Shown: piece after piece, positions 47,294 through 54,718 of the stretch
Position numbering within the stretch: position 1 is the first letter of the stretch
How the letters are laid out: every line of letters starts with the position of its first letter
Source of the DNA: Parabacteroides distasonis
GTDB taxonomy: Bacteria > Bacteroidota > Bacteroidia > Bacteroidales > Tannerellaceae
Length of the DNA: 64,000 bases
Direction of reading: 5' to 3'
NCBI GenBank assembly: GCA_021531775.1
Contig: JAFBIU010000005.1
Coordinates: 62,001-126,000 of the forward strand
Program-made: the position numbers and the translations under genes
Notes under the pieces: generated by a model
What the model was told of the DNA's origin: nothing
Databases searched by the model: none
Seen by the model: only the letters and a program-made list of their open reading frames with translations

Positions 47294-49831
47294 ATGACAA
47301 GTATCATAGACGAATTGAATCAGGAAATGTGGCGTATTTATTTGACGCCTTCGGACATCCTTGCCCGCAACCTTTCGTATTTCGAAGCTCCGGTGACGAA
47401 TACGCTACCGAGTGGACGGGTCGGTCTGCTGGATGTGTTTGGTAAGATTTTTGATTCTTCTTTTGTAGAGAAAACGGCCAAGTGCCGAACCATCGTTGAT
47501 CGTAAAGAGCGTTCGAAGTTCAAACGTGAGCATTTGGATTCGGTGACTTGGAGTGGTCAGTTTACGGAACGGAATGATGATTCCATGCTGTGCCCTTCCC
47601 CTTTTGCCTGTTTCGACTTCGACCATCTTGCTGAACGGAAAGAAGAGGTGCGTCAGCTCCTGGTCAATGATCCTAAGGTGGTGACGGCACTTCTCTTCAC
47701 CTCGCCTTCAGGTGATGGTTTGAAGTGGGTTGTCGTTATTGACACTCGAATTGCTTCTTACGCTACTTGGTATTTGGCGATTTCAAACTATGTGGCTGCA
47801 ACCTATGGACTCCAGATAGATTCGTCTTGCTCGAATCTCTCCCGGGCCTGTTTCCTCTGCCACGACCCCAACGTTTATCTGAATCCCTTGTTTCGGCAAC
47901 AGGAGTTTACCCTGTCACTTCCGATGCAAAAAGAGGAGGTGGAAAGTTGGGCACAAAAGAGTGAGCCGAAAAAAACAGGGAAGCCTATGGTCAAGTCCTC
48001 CGTTTCGTCGGCAGCCATGACCAACGGAGTCGATCTGGAAACGGAAGTCCAGCAAGTGGTGCAGGCATTGACCAGTCGCGGGATTGACATCACCATAGGA
48101 TATGAAAACTGGCGAAACCTCGCCTTTGCCTTAGCCGACGGCTTGGGTGAAAGTGGCCGATCCTATTTTCATGAGCTGAGCCGTCTGAATGCAGACTACA
48201 ACTACACAGAATGCGACAAGCAATACACCGCCTGTCTGCATGGCCGAGGCTCCGGCATTACCATCAAAACCTTTTTTGCGATGGCGAAGGAGGCGGGGGT
48301 TGATCTGTCGGAAATTTTTGCAAGTTTTGCAAAGTTGCAAAGTTGCAAAAACAGGGAAAAAGAGGAAAAAAAGGGGGATTTTGATGATTTTGGGTCAATT
48401 TTGCAAGATTGCAATCTTGCAAAACTTGCAAAAAGTCCGGCCGACACCTTCTCTGATAAACTGGACGTAGATGACCTTCCCCTCTTCCTGCACCCGATTT
48501 GGGACTATCATACGGATCCTGCCGATCGAGACAAAATGATCCTTGGCACACTCGATACGGTATCAGGAATCATCACCGATTCGGTCTATGGTATCTATGA
48601 CAAGCGGGTTGTTTATACTCCCAGTTATTGTATTGTCGTTGGTCCTTTCGGATCTTCCAAAGGAGATCTGGAGGCTTGCCGGCAGTTGGTCCAACCGATT
48701 GTGGAGGAGATGCGGAAGCAATATGAACAAGAGATGGCTACCTATAAAAGTAAACTGGCGGAGTGGGAGTCTCAGGGCAAAGCCAAACAGGGCCTGAAAC
48801 CGGAGGAACCGGTGAAACGTTCACTGATCATTCCGGCCAACAGTTCATCCTCGGCAGTCTATCGCGCCTTGGAAGCCAACGGAGGTACTGGATTGGTTTT
48901 CGAAACAGAAGCGGATACACTGACCAACATGCTCTCTAACAAGGATTACGGAAACTATAGCGATCTGCTGCGTCGAGCCTTTCACCATGAGACGGTATCG
49001 ATGGTGCGTGTGACCGATCAGGTGAACATTGAAATTGAAGAGCCTCGCTTGGCTGTGTTCATGACCTGTACCGGCAATCAACTGGTGTTATTGCTACCTG
49101 CTGCAAATCTCTCGAATGGATTGGCTTCACGCTTTTTGTTTTACCTGTTACCCAGTAAAGAGATCCAGTTCCACAATGTTTTTGCCGGAAATGAGAAATC
49201 CCTCAAGCAGGTCTATCGGGAGATGGGAGAACAGCTGTTGCCGTTGTACCATGATTTGGCCGCACGGAAACCCCGTTCCATCCAGTTTGTCCTGAGCCAG
49301 GCTCAGCGGGAAGAATTCTTAGCCACATTCGATGCCATGGTGAAGGAGCAATGCCGGTTGTCTGGCGACGAGATGCAGGGATTCATTTATCGTGTGGCTC
49401 TATCCGGATTTCGATATGCCATGATTCTCAGTATTCTGCGTCGTTTGACGAAGGAACGGGAAAACTATTTCGACCCACATGAGAAGGCTTTGATTTGCGA
49501 GGATCGGGATTTCCGGACCATGATGACGATCATGAACTGCATGGTTAATCATACGGCACGCGTGTATGCCGTGATTGGTAAACAGGAGCAGGATCCATTC
49601 AAGCAGGATCTCAGTAATTTGAAAGGTGGAATACGTGCATTCTATCAGGCTCTGCCGGATCAGACATTCTCATCAGGTGATGCCCTGCGGATTGCTAAGG
49701 AGCAGAATATTTCTAAGAGTTCAGCTAATCATTGGTTGGGAGAATTATGCTCTAAATACAATTTGTTGCAAAGAGTCCGGAATGGTGTTTATGTAAAGAT
49801 CCTTCCTAAACAGGATGATTCCGCTGAATAA
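47294..49831 (+). CDS. BT4734/BF3469-type DUF3987 primase-like protein
   Basis: 845 residues. The N-terminal domain (about 40-200) is the BT4734-like primase-type fold (CFDFDHLAERKEEVRQLLVN, SPSGDGLKWVVVIDTRI). A helical PriCT-like part follows (WRNLAFALADGLGESGRSYF). The C-terminal half (about 400-800) is DUF3987, related to P-loop helicase modules of mobile elements, though a clear Walker A is degenerate (VGPFGSSKGDLE). In between is a Lys/Glu-rich linker encoded by palindromic TTGCAA repeats (48315-48434). These proteins occur in Bacteroidales accessory islands and phage-like regions; the precise role is unknown. Confidence 0.85.
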   Translation: MTSIIDELNQEMWRIYLTPSDILARNLSYFEAPVTNTLPSGRVGLLDVFGKIFDSSFVEKTAKCRTIVDRKERSKFKREHLDSVTWSGQFTERNDDSMLCPSPFACFDFDHLAERKEEVRQLLVNDPKVVTALLFTSPSGDGLKWVVVIDTRIASYATWYLAISNYVAATYGLQIDSSCSNLSRACFLCHDPNVYLNPLFRQQEFTLSLPMQKEEVESWAQKSEPKKTGKPMVKSSVSSAAMTNGVDLETEVQQVVQALTSRGIDITIGYENWRNLAFALADGLGESGRSYFHELSRLNADYNYTECDKQYTACLHGRGSGITIKTFFAMAKEAGVDLSEIFASFAKLQSCKNREKEEKKGDFDDFGSILQDCNLAKLAKSPADTFSDKLDVDDLPLFLHPIWDYHTDPADRDKMILGTLDTVSGIITDSVYGIYDKRVVYTPSYCIVVGPFGSSKGDLEACRQLVQPIVEEMRKQYEQEMATYKSKLAEWESQGKAKQGLKPEEPVKRSLIIPANSSSSAVYRALEANGGTGLVFETEADTLTNMLSNKDYGNYSDLLRRAFHHETVSMVRVTDQVNIEIEEPRLAVFMTCTGNQLVLLLPAANLSNGLASRFLFYLLPSKEIQFHNVFAGNEKSLKQVYREMGEQLLPLYHDLAARKPRSIQFVLSQAQREEFLATFDAMVKEQCRLSGDEMQGFIYRVALSGFRYAMILSILRRLTKERENYFDPHEKALICEDRDFRTMMTIMNCMVNHTARVYAVIGKQEQDPFKQDLSNLKGGIRAFYQALPDQTFSSGDALRIAKEQNISKSSANHWLGELCSKYNLLQRVRNGVYVKILPKQDDSAE
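48315..48434. repeat. Intragenic TTGCAA palindromes
   Basis: Two 26-base arms, 48315-48340 and 48409-48434, are inverted copies differing at two positions. Overlapping the right arm, 48399-48424 is a perfect 26-base palindrome. The motif TTGCAA occurs repeatedly. The repeats code for FASFAKLQSCK- and LAKLAKS-like peptides and keep the frame. Confidence 0.85.
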
Positions 49832-49886
49832 CTATGCCAGTTAGGGGGGCTAACCATCATAGTTAGGCCCCCTAACTGGCATAGTT
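49830..49886 (+). repeat. Very long hairpin after the DUF3987 gene
   Basis: Arms at about 49830-49850 and 49867-49886 pair over 20 bp with one extra G. An inner CTAAC/GTTAG stem leaves a 7-base loop. It starts within the stop codon. No T run follows, so it is not a usual terminator; it may protect or process RNA or bind protein. Confidence 0.8.
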
Positions 49887-49941
49887 ATTCTATAGAATGA
49901 ACCTTTATTATTCAAGTATAAAGAATTAAACAAAACAAGAC

Positions 49942-50163
49942 ATGGAAGATTTCAAGATTCGGGCCTACAGCAAGAAGGAACTCGCCCTCCTTTATTTCCC
50001 TACGGCAGCCTCGCCTCATGCGGCCGTCAACCACCTGATGTCGTGGATCAAACGCTGCAAGGCATTGACTGATGAGTTAGAGGAAATGGGGTATCAGAAG
50101 ACAGCGAAGTATTTCACCTCGAGGGAAATACGTGCCATCATCCGGCAGATCGGGGAGCCGTAA
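49942..50163 (+). CDS. DUF4248 family protein
   Basis: 73 residues matching DUF4248 almost end to end (FKIRAYSKKELALLYFPTAA, FTSREIRAIIRQIGEP). The family is small, Bacteroidales-specific and usually placed between a BT4734-type gene and an HU gene, as here. Its shape suggests a small winged-helix DNA-binding protein. The function is unknown. A terminator follows. Confidence 0.85.
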   Translation: MEDFKIRAYSKKELALLYFPTAASPHAAVNHLMSWIKRCKALTDELEEMGYQKTAKYFTSREIRAIIRQIGEP

Positions 50164-50183
50164 ACGAGTGCACATCCAGGATG

Positions 50184-50223
50184 ATCCCCAGTACCTTCAC
50201 AAGCGGGTACCGGGGATTTTTTT
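50184..50223 (+). terminator. Terminator after the DUF4248 gene
   Basis: An ATCCCC/GGGGAT outer stem with a GTACC/GGTAC inner stem (50184-50217) precedes seven T residues. Confidence 0.85.
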
Positions 50224-50569
50224 CAAGGTCGTCTGTTAGTTAAAATAACTGCCTGAGATCAATGGAAAGAAACTCCTCTGCACGGATGCCGCCATCTCCG
50301 ACGATGAATAAATTATCTGATATTCTGATCTTTTATACATATGTTTACATTTTACGCAGTGGAGTGCGTATTTTTACGCACCACAAAGATAATGAAAGAA
50401 TGAGACTCTTGACATCAATCTTTTACAAAATGTTCCGCTATCGCAGCCATCGTATGGAATCCTCAACGGCTCTCATCGGGATTTGGTACCTTTGTGACGT
50501 AAGCCAAGGGAGCTTATCCGACTGAGGCGCAAGCTGATTCGGTATGTTTTATCTTTAATTTGTATTGCT
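50224..50569. other. Intergenic region upstream of the HU gene
   Basis: No convincing gene is present; an open frame at 50262-50525 looks non-coding. It contains three TACGCA/TGCGTA boxes at 50353-50380 that can form two alternative hairpins, a minus-strand -7 element TATCTTTG at 50384-50391 next to them, and the plus-strand -7 element TACCTTTG at 50487-50494 that probably serves the HU gene. Confidence 0.5.
50487..50494 (+). promoter_or_regulatory. -7 element for the HU-fusion gene
   Basis: TACCTTTG, an exact TAnnTTTG match; start near 50501 leaves a leader of about 70 nt. Confidence 0.5.
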
Positions 50570-51277
50570 ATGATTCGTTATTCATTGCGTCAGAATTCGA
50601 ACGAGATGAGTTCTGCATTCGGAAAGTATTACGCTTATCCGGTAGTCGAGGAAACCATGGACCTGCAGGCACTGGCCGCCCACATGGAGGAGCACAACAC
50701 GGGCTTTTCGGAGGCTATGTGTGTGGGAGTGATGAAGGCGATGGTGAAGTGCATCAAGGAGATGCTGTTGGCGGGAAAGAACGTCAAGATCGACAACTTG
50801 GCCATCTTCTCGGTCGGCATCCGCAACAAGCAGGGGGCTGTCTCTCCCGAAACCTTCACGGTGGCTAACAACATCGATGGCGTGAAGCTCCGTGCCCGTG
50901 CCACCGGTACGTTGAGCAACGCCAACCTGAACTTGGCTGCCTCCTTGAAGCGTGCGGTCAGCTACGCCAATGGCAGCAACCCGTCGGGCGGTAGTTCGAC
51001 CGGGAATCCGGAGGGGGAGACTCCTGCCGTGAAGCAGTTCACCTTGACGGTTCTGTCCGCCAATGAGGAGCAGGGAACGGTGACCGGTGGCGGTACGTTC
51101 GACGAGGGCACTTCTGCTACTATCTCCGCTACGGCCAAGAGTGGCTACCAGTTTGAGAAGTGGAGCGACGGGAACACGGCTGCCTCCCGCACGATCACGG
51201 TAACGGAGGACTTGACCCTGACCGCCGCCTTCAAGGCGGAAGAGACCTCCGGTGGTGAGGAGCCTCCTTTCTCCTGA
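50570..51277 (+). CDS. HU/IHF-like DNA-binding protein fused to an InlB-type repeat
   Basis: 235 residues. Residues 1-125 are a Bacteroidetes HU-like domain (MIRYSLRQNSNEMSSAFGKY, MKAMVKCIKEMLLAGKNVKI, NLAIFSVGIRNK). After a Ser/Gly/Asn linker, residues about 155-225 are a divergent InlB B-repeat (FTLTVLSANEEQGTVTGGGT, SGYQFEKWSDGNTAASRTIT), normally found on surface proteins. There is no signal peptide, so the repeat must act inside the cell unless export is unusual. The fusion is odd; a duplicated-terminator boundary follows. Confidence 0.85.
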   Translation: MIRYSLRQNSNEMSSAFGKYYAYPVVEETMDLQALAAHMEEHNTGFSEAMCVGVMKAMVKCIKEMLLAGKNVKIDNLAIFSVGIRNKQGAVSPETFTVANNIDGVKLRARATGTLSNANLNLAASLKRAVSYANGSNPSGGSSTGNPEGETPAVKQFTLTVLSANEEQGTVTGGGTFDEGTSATISATAKSGYQFEKWSDGNTAASRTITVTEDLTLTAAFKAEETSGGEEPPFS

Positions 51278-51304
51278 TCCGTCTCCGATCCTTGATTGAC
51301 AGTG

Positions 51305-51344
51305 ATCCCCGGCATCTCCATACGGCAGGTGTCGGGGATTTTTG
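51305..51344 (+). terminator. Terminator after the HU gene; left copy of the cassette-flanking repeat
   Basis: A 13-bp stem (51305-51317 with 51327-51339) with loop CCATACGGC precedes a T run. The same sequence recurs at 60963-61002 with two changes in 37 bases. Confidence 0.88.
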
Positions 51345-51388
51345 TCTCCCGTGTACCCGTGAAAGAGCATGAAATTGCTTACCCCTCT

Positions 51389-51419
51389 TTTGGAAACCCG
51401 AATATATTTCTTACTTTTG
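51389..51419 (+). promoter_or_regulatory. Promoter of the restriction-system leader
   Basis: TTTG (51389-51392) and TACTTTTG (51412-51419) are 19 bases apart. The start near 51426 gives a leader of about 390 nt before the helicase ATG at 51814. Confidence 0.65.
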
Positions 51420-51548
51420 TCTCCCAGTTGAGATAGCTTCCTCAGAAAGGGGGAGATGTCTCTCAGCAGATTCATTAAACAAACAAACGTATATAGAAGA
51501 AAAAAGTATAGAGTAGAAACATATTGACATAGCAGCATCAGACTATCA

Positions 51549-51760
51549 TTGTGGTGTTCCTGAATAAGCGTCGGAAACTTAACTCATGGATAATGACCAC
51601 ATCAATGATGGTTGGCTTTGGCGTATATACGAGCGTCAGGTTTTTGGCCAATCCTAGTATAAAGATAGAAGATGACTTGCACCCGGTTATGGGTGTGAGC
51701 GCTTTTCTTATACTAGGATGGGGTCCAAAGAATCCGACGCTTAGCCCCGGAACACCATAA
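51549..51760 (+). ncRNA. Candidate structured leader RNA of the helicase-Mod-Res operon
   Basis: Nested helices can be drawn: P1, 51549-51560 with 51749-51760 (12 bp, one G-U); P2, 51566-51575 with 51733-51742 (10 bp, perfect); P3, 51651-51662 with 51708-51719 (12 bp, perfect); P4, 51676-51684 with 51691-51699 (9 bp, two G-U) with a 6-base loop. The 5' half also holds small hairpins such as the CGTATATACG palindrome at 51622-51631. No RNA family is recognised. It is probably the leader of the downstream operon, because a competing terminator hairpin lies at 51691-51782. An independent small RNA is the alternative. A 69-residue open frame across it is not convincing as a protein. Confidence 0.65.
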
Positions 51761-51782
51761 GAAAGAGCTTACACCCTTTTTT
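51691..51782 (+). terminator. Alternative terminator hairpin in the leader RNA
   Basis: 51691-51711 pairs with 51757-51776 over about 19 bp (one G-U, one G-A mismatch, one bulge), with a GGGG/CCCC stem inside the 45-base loop, and is immediately followed by T6 (51777-51782). The left arm uses bases of P3 and P4, so the two folds exclude each other, as in attenuators. Confidence 0.55.
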
Positions 51783-51813
51783 GTGGTCGTTCCTAACCTT
51801 ATTATATATAGTC

Positions 51814-54699
51814 ATGCCAAATGATAGGCCGATGGTTTGCGACCTAAATCATTTGGAGAATATGATAACACGATACCATGCGCATTATTATGCGACATTG
51901 CTTTCTCAGTGTAACCGGGGAGAAGAATTGAATGCGCTCTCGCAATCTCTTCTCAGTTCCACGGTGGACATCAATCCCCATCAGATTGATGCTGCCCTGT
52001 TTGCGTTTCGTTCACCACTGTCCAAAGGAATCGTGTTGGCCGACGAGGTGGGGTTGGGCAAGACGATTGAGGCAGGATTGGTGCTGTGCCAATACTGGTC
52101 AACCGGCAAACGGAAGATCATCATCGTCTGTCCGGCATCACTCCGGAAGCAATGGGAAGCAGAATTACAGGATAAGTTTGGAATTGCCTGCGAGATACTG
52201 GACACCAAGAACTACAATGCCTATCGCCATGACGGTAAAAATCCGTTGTCGTCCCATCGGGTCATCATCTGTTCCTACAATTTTTGCGCCAAGCACAAGC
52301 ATGACATGCAGATCCATGCCTTTGACCTTGCAGTCGTCGATGAAGCCCATAAGCTGCGCAACGTCTATCGCAAGTCGGCACGTACAGCAAGAGATGTGCG
52401 GGATGCCCTGTCTGGCGTGAAGAAATTATTGTTGACGGCCACTCCTTTTCAGAACTCGTTGATGGAACTCTATGGCCTCACCTCGGTAATTGACGACCAC
52501 TTCTTCGGAACCGAGAAGAGTTTCCGTAGTGAATATGGCAAGGGAGAGAATCTCCAACAATTACGGGAACGGATCAGCCGAATCTTCACACGCACCTTGC
52601 GCAAAGACGTGAAGGAATACATCAACTATACTCACCGTCTGCCATTGACACAGAAGTTCAATGCAACCGATGACGAATACCAGCTGTATCAAGCCGTCAG
52701 TGAATTTCTGCGCCGGGATGACATTTACAGTGTGCCTGCATCCCAACGGAAACTCACGACGATGATTATCCGCAAGATACTGGCTTCATCCACATACGCC
52801 CTTATCTTTACCTTGGAACACATCAAGCAACGCCTCATGCGGATGCTCACTGAACAAAAAGAGACCGAGTTGGACATCGAGACGCTGGTGGATGAAGATG
52901 AATGGCAGACCTATCAGGAATACAAGGAAGAGTGTGAGGTCGTGTGCGAGGAGAAACTGTTTGAGGAGGATGAGATTGACCTGCCTCGACTGAAACAGGA
53001 GATTGAGACCATCGACGAGTTTATCCGAAAGGCAAAAAATATCAAGGAGGAGTCGAAAGTAAAGGCTTTGCTGAAGGCCTTGGAAGAATCCTTTACCAAA
53101 CTGCATGAGATGGGGGCAAACCGAAAGGCACTCGTCTTCACGGAGAGTACGAAGACACAAGCCTACCTGCGTGAATACTTGGAGGCCAATGGCTATCAAG
53201 GGAAGGTGGTGCTTTTTAATGGTAAAACAGCAGAACCGCAGACCAACGAGATCTATAAAAAGTGGTGTTTGGCACATCCCGACAAGGTGAGTGGTATCAA
53301 GGCTGCTGACCGACGAGCCGCTATTGTGGATTATTTTCAGCAGGAGGCCGAGATCATGATCGCTACCGAAGCGGCAGCCGAAGGACTCAATTTGCAGTTC
53401 TGTTCGTTAATTTGTAATTTCGACCTGCCCTGGAATCCGCAACGGATCGAGCAACGCATCGGTCGTTGTCATCGTTATGGACAGAAGTTCGATGTCGTAG
53501 TGGTCAACTTCATCAATACCCGCAACTATGCAGATGTCCGTGTTTTTGAATTGTTGAGCGACAAGTTCAAACTTTTCGACGACGTGTTTGGGGCCAGTGA
53601 TGAAGTGTTGGGAAAGGCCGATAACATCGACATTGAAAGCCGCATCTGGGAGATCTACCAGCAATGTCGCAATGAGGAGGAAATCAATGTGGCTTTCGAA
53701 CGCCTTCAGGCTGACATGCAGGAGGAGATTGATCAACGGATGGAAGAGGTACGCAAAGAGGTGATGGAGCATTTCGACATCGACGTGCAGGAGCATCTCC
53801 GTACACGCAAGGATGAGACCGGAGCGTTCCTCAACCGGTATCATCATCTCTTCTGGGAACTTACCAAATTTGTACTTTCTTCGCAGGCCGTCTTTCAGGA
53901 TGCCGACTATACGTTTGTGCTGAAATGTCCCGTAGCGGGTCAGCGCACAGGCAAGTATTCCTTGTTAAACAACCAGCAGGATGCCCAGCCCTATCGGCTC
54001 AATGACGGGCTTGGCCAGCATGTGGTCAACACCGCCTTGTCATTGCCCTTGGAGGTGGGGGCAACCGTCTTATTCGATGAGTCTGCCATCCGTATGAATG
54101 CCTCTTTGCCCGATTATCTGCATGGCGAAAGCGGTTGGTTAGTGCTCACCTCCCTCCGTGTCTCGTCCTTCGAAGAGGAGCAATACAGCATCTTTACGGC
54201 TTTCACCGACGCGGGACGGATGCTTTCGCAACACGATGCTGAACGATTGATGCTGAATGGAGGTATGGAATCGGGCCGGACGGCTGTCCCAACTTCTGTT
54301 CGCGAAGAGCTGCAGAAGAATGAGGTTCAACGATCCAAGGCCATACTCCACGAAATCGAATCGCGCAATCTGGATTACTATAACCAAGAGGCTAATCGAA
54401 TCTATCAATGGGAGAAGGATTGTATCGAGGGCCTGGAAACGGAGTTGACTGTGGTGAAGCGAAGCATATTACAGGCAGAGCGCGATGTACGCAATGCCTC
54501 GTCTGTACGTGAAAAACTGGAATTCGAGCGCAAGGTGGATGAACTGAAACGTAAGAAACGTCAGTTGCGCAATGAGCTGGAAGATCAGGAAGACCAGATA
54601 AGCGAACAGCGAAGAGAGATGATTGACGAACTGGAAAGGCGTATGATTCAGTCAATGGAAAGCTCCCATGTGTTTCTCATCCGATGGAGAGTTCAATAG
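51814..54699 (+). CDS. SNF2/RapA-type superfamily 2 helicase of a defence operon
   Basis: The open frame extends back to a TTG at 51781 inside the leader terminator; the ATG at 51814 is preferred, giving 961 residues. Motifs in order: DEVGLGKTIEAG (Walker A, 77-88), VVDEAHKLRN, LLTATPFQNSLMELYGL, then a helical insert with charged coils, IATEAAAEGLNLQF and QRIEQRIGRCHRYGQ (arginine fingers). The C-terminal ~150 residues are a coiled coil (VREKLEFERKVDELKRKKRQ). It resembles the DrmD/HepA-like helicases found beside type III-like methyltransferases. It likely remodels DNA or translocates on phage DNA. The start codon is uncertain. Confidence 0.88.
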   Translation: MPNDRPMVCDLNHLENMITRYHAHYYATLLSQCNRGEELNALSQSLLSSTVDINPHQIDAALFAFRSPLSKGIVLADEVGLGKTIEAGLVLCQYWSTGKRKIIIVCPASLRKQWEAELQDKFGIACEILDTKNYNAYRHDGKNPLSSHRVIICSYNFCAKHKHDMQIHAFDLAVVDEAHKLRNVYRKSARTARDVRDALSGVKKLLLTATPFQNSLMELYGLTSVIDDHFFGTEKSFRSEYGKGENLQQLRERISRIFTRTLRKDVKEYINYTHRLPLTQKFNATDDEYQLYQAVSEFLRRDDIYSVPASQRKLTTMIIRKILASSTYALIFTLEHIKQRLMRMLTEQKETELDIETLVDEDEWQTYQEYKEECEVVCEEKLFEEDEIDLPRLKQEIETIDEFIRKAKNIKEESKVKALLKALEESFTKLHEMGANRKALVFTESTKTQAYLREYLEANGYQGKVVLFNGKTAEPQTNEIYKKWCLAHPDKVSGIKAADRRAAIVDYFQQEAEIMIATEAAAEGLNLQFCSLICNFDLPWNPQRIEQRIGRCHRYGQKFDVVVVNFINTRNYADVRVFELLSDKFKLFDDVFGASDEVLGKADNIDIESRIWEIYQQCRNEEEINVAFERLQADMQEEIDQRMEEVRKEVMEHFDIDVQEHLRTRKDETGAFLNRYHHLFWELTKFVLSSQAVFQDADYTFVLKCPVAGQRTGKYSLLNNQQDAQPYRLNDGLGQHVVNTALSLPLEVGATVLFDESAIRMNASLPDYLHGESGWLVLTSLRVSSFEEEQYSIFTAFTDAGRMLSQHDAERLMLNGGMESGRTAVPTSVREELQKNEVQRSKAILHEIESRNLDYYNQEANRIYQWEKDCIEGLETELTVVKRSILQAERDVRNASSVREKLEFERKVDELKRKKRQLRNELEDQEDQISEQRREMIDELERRMIQSMESSHVFLIRWRVQ

Positions 54700-54718
54700 A
54701 TCCAAAATACAACGATAT

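Noticed and set aside
50262-50525. Open frame of 87 codons upstream of HU
   Set aside because: It covers the TACGCA boxes and the HU -7 element and has a non-protein-like composition.
51551-51760. Open frame of 69 codons across the leader RNA
   Set aside because: Its sequence is dictated by perfect inverted repeats, it has no recognisable protein features, and the RNA fold explains the conservation pattern better.
51549-51760. Retron msr-msd, omega RNA, tracrRNA, 6S RNA or RNase P
   Set aside because: No reverse transcriptase, IscB/TnpB or Cas9 gene is nearby, and the conserved core motifs of 6S and RNase P RNA are not seen.
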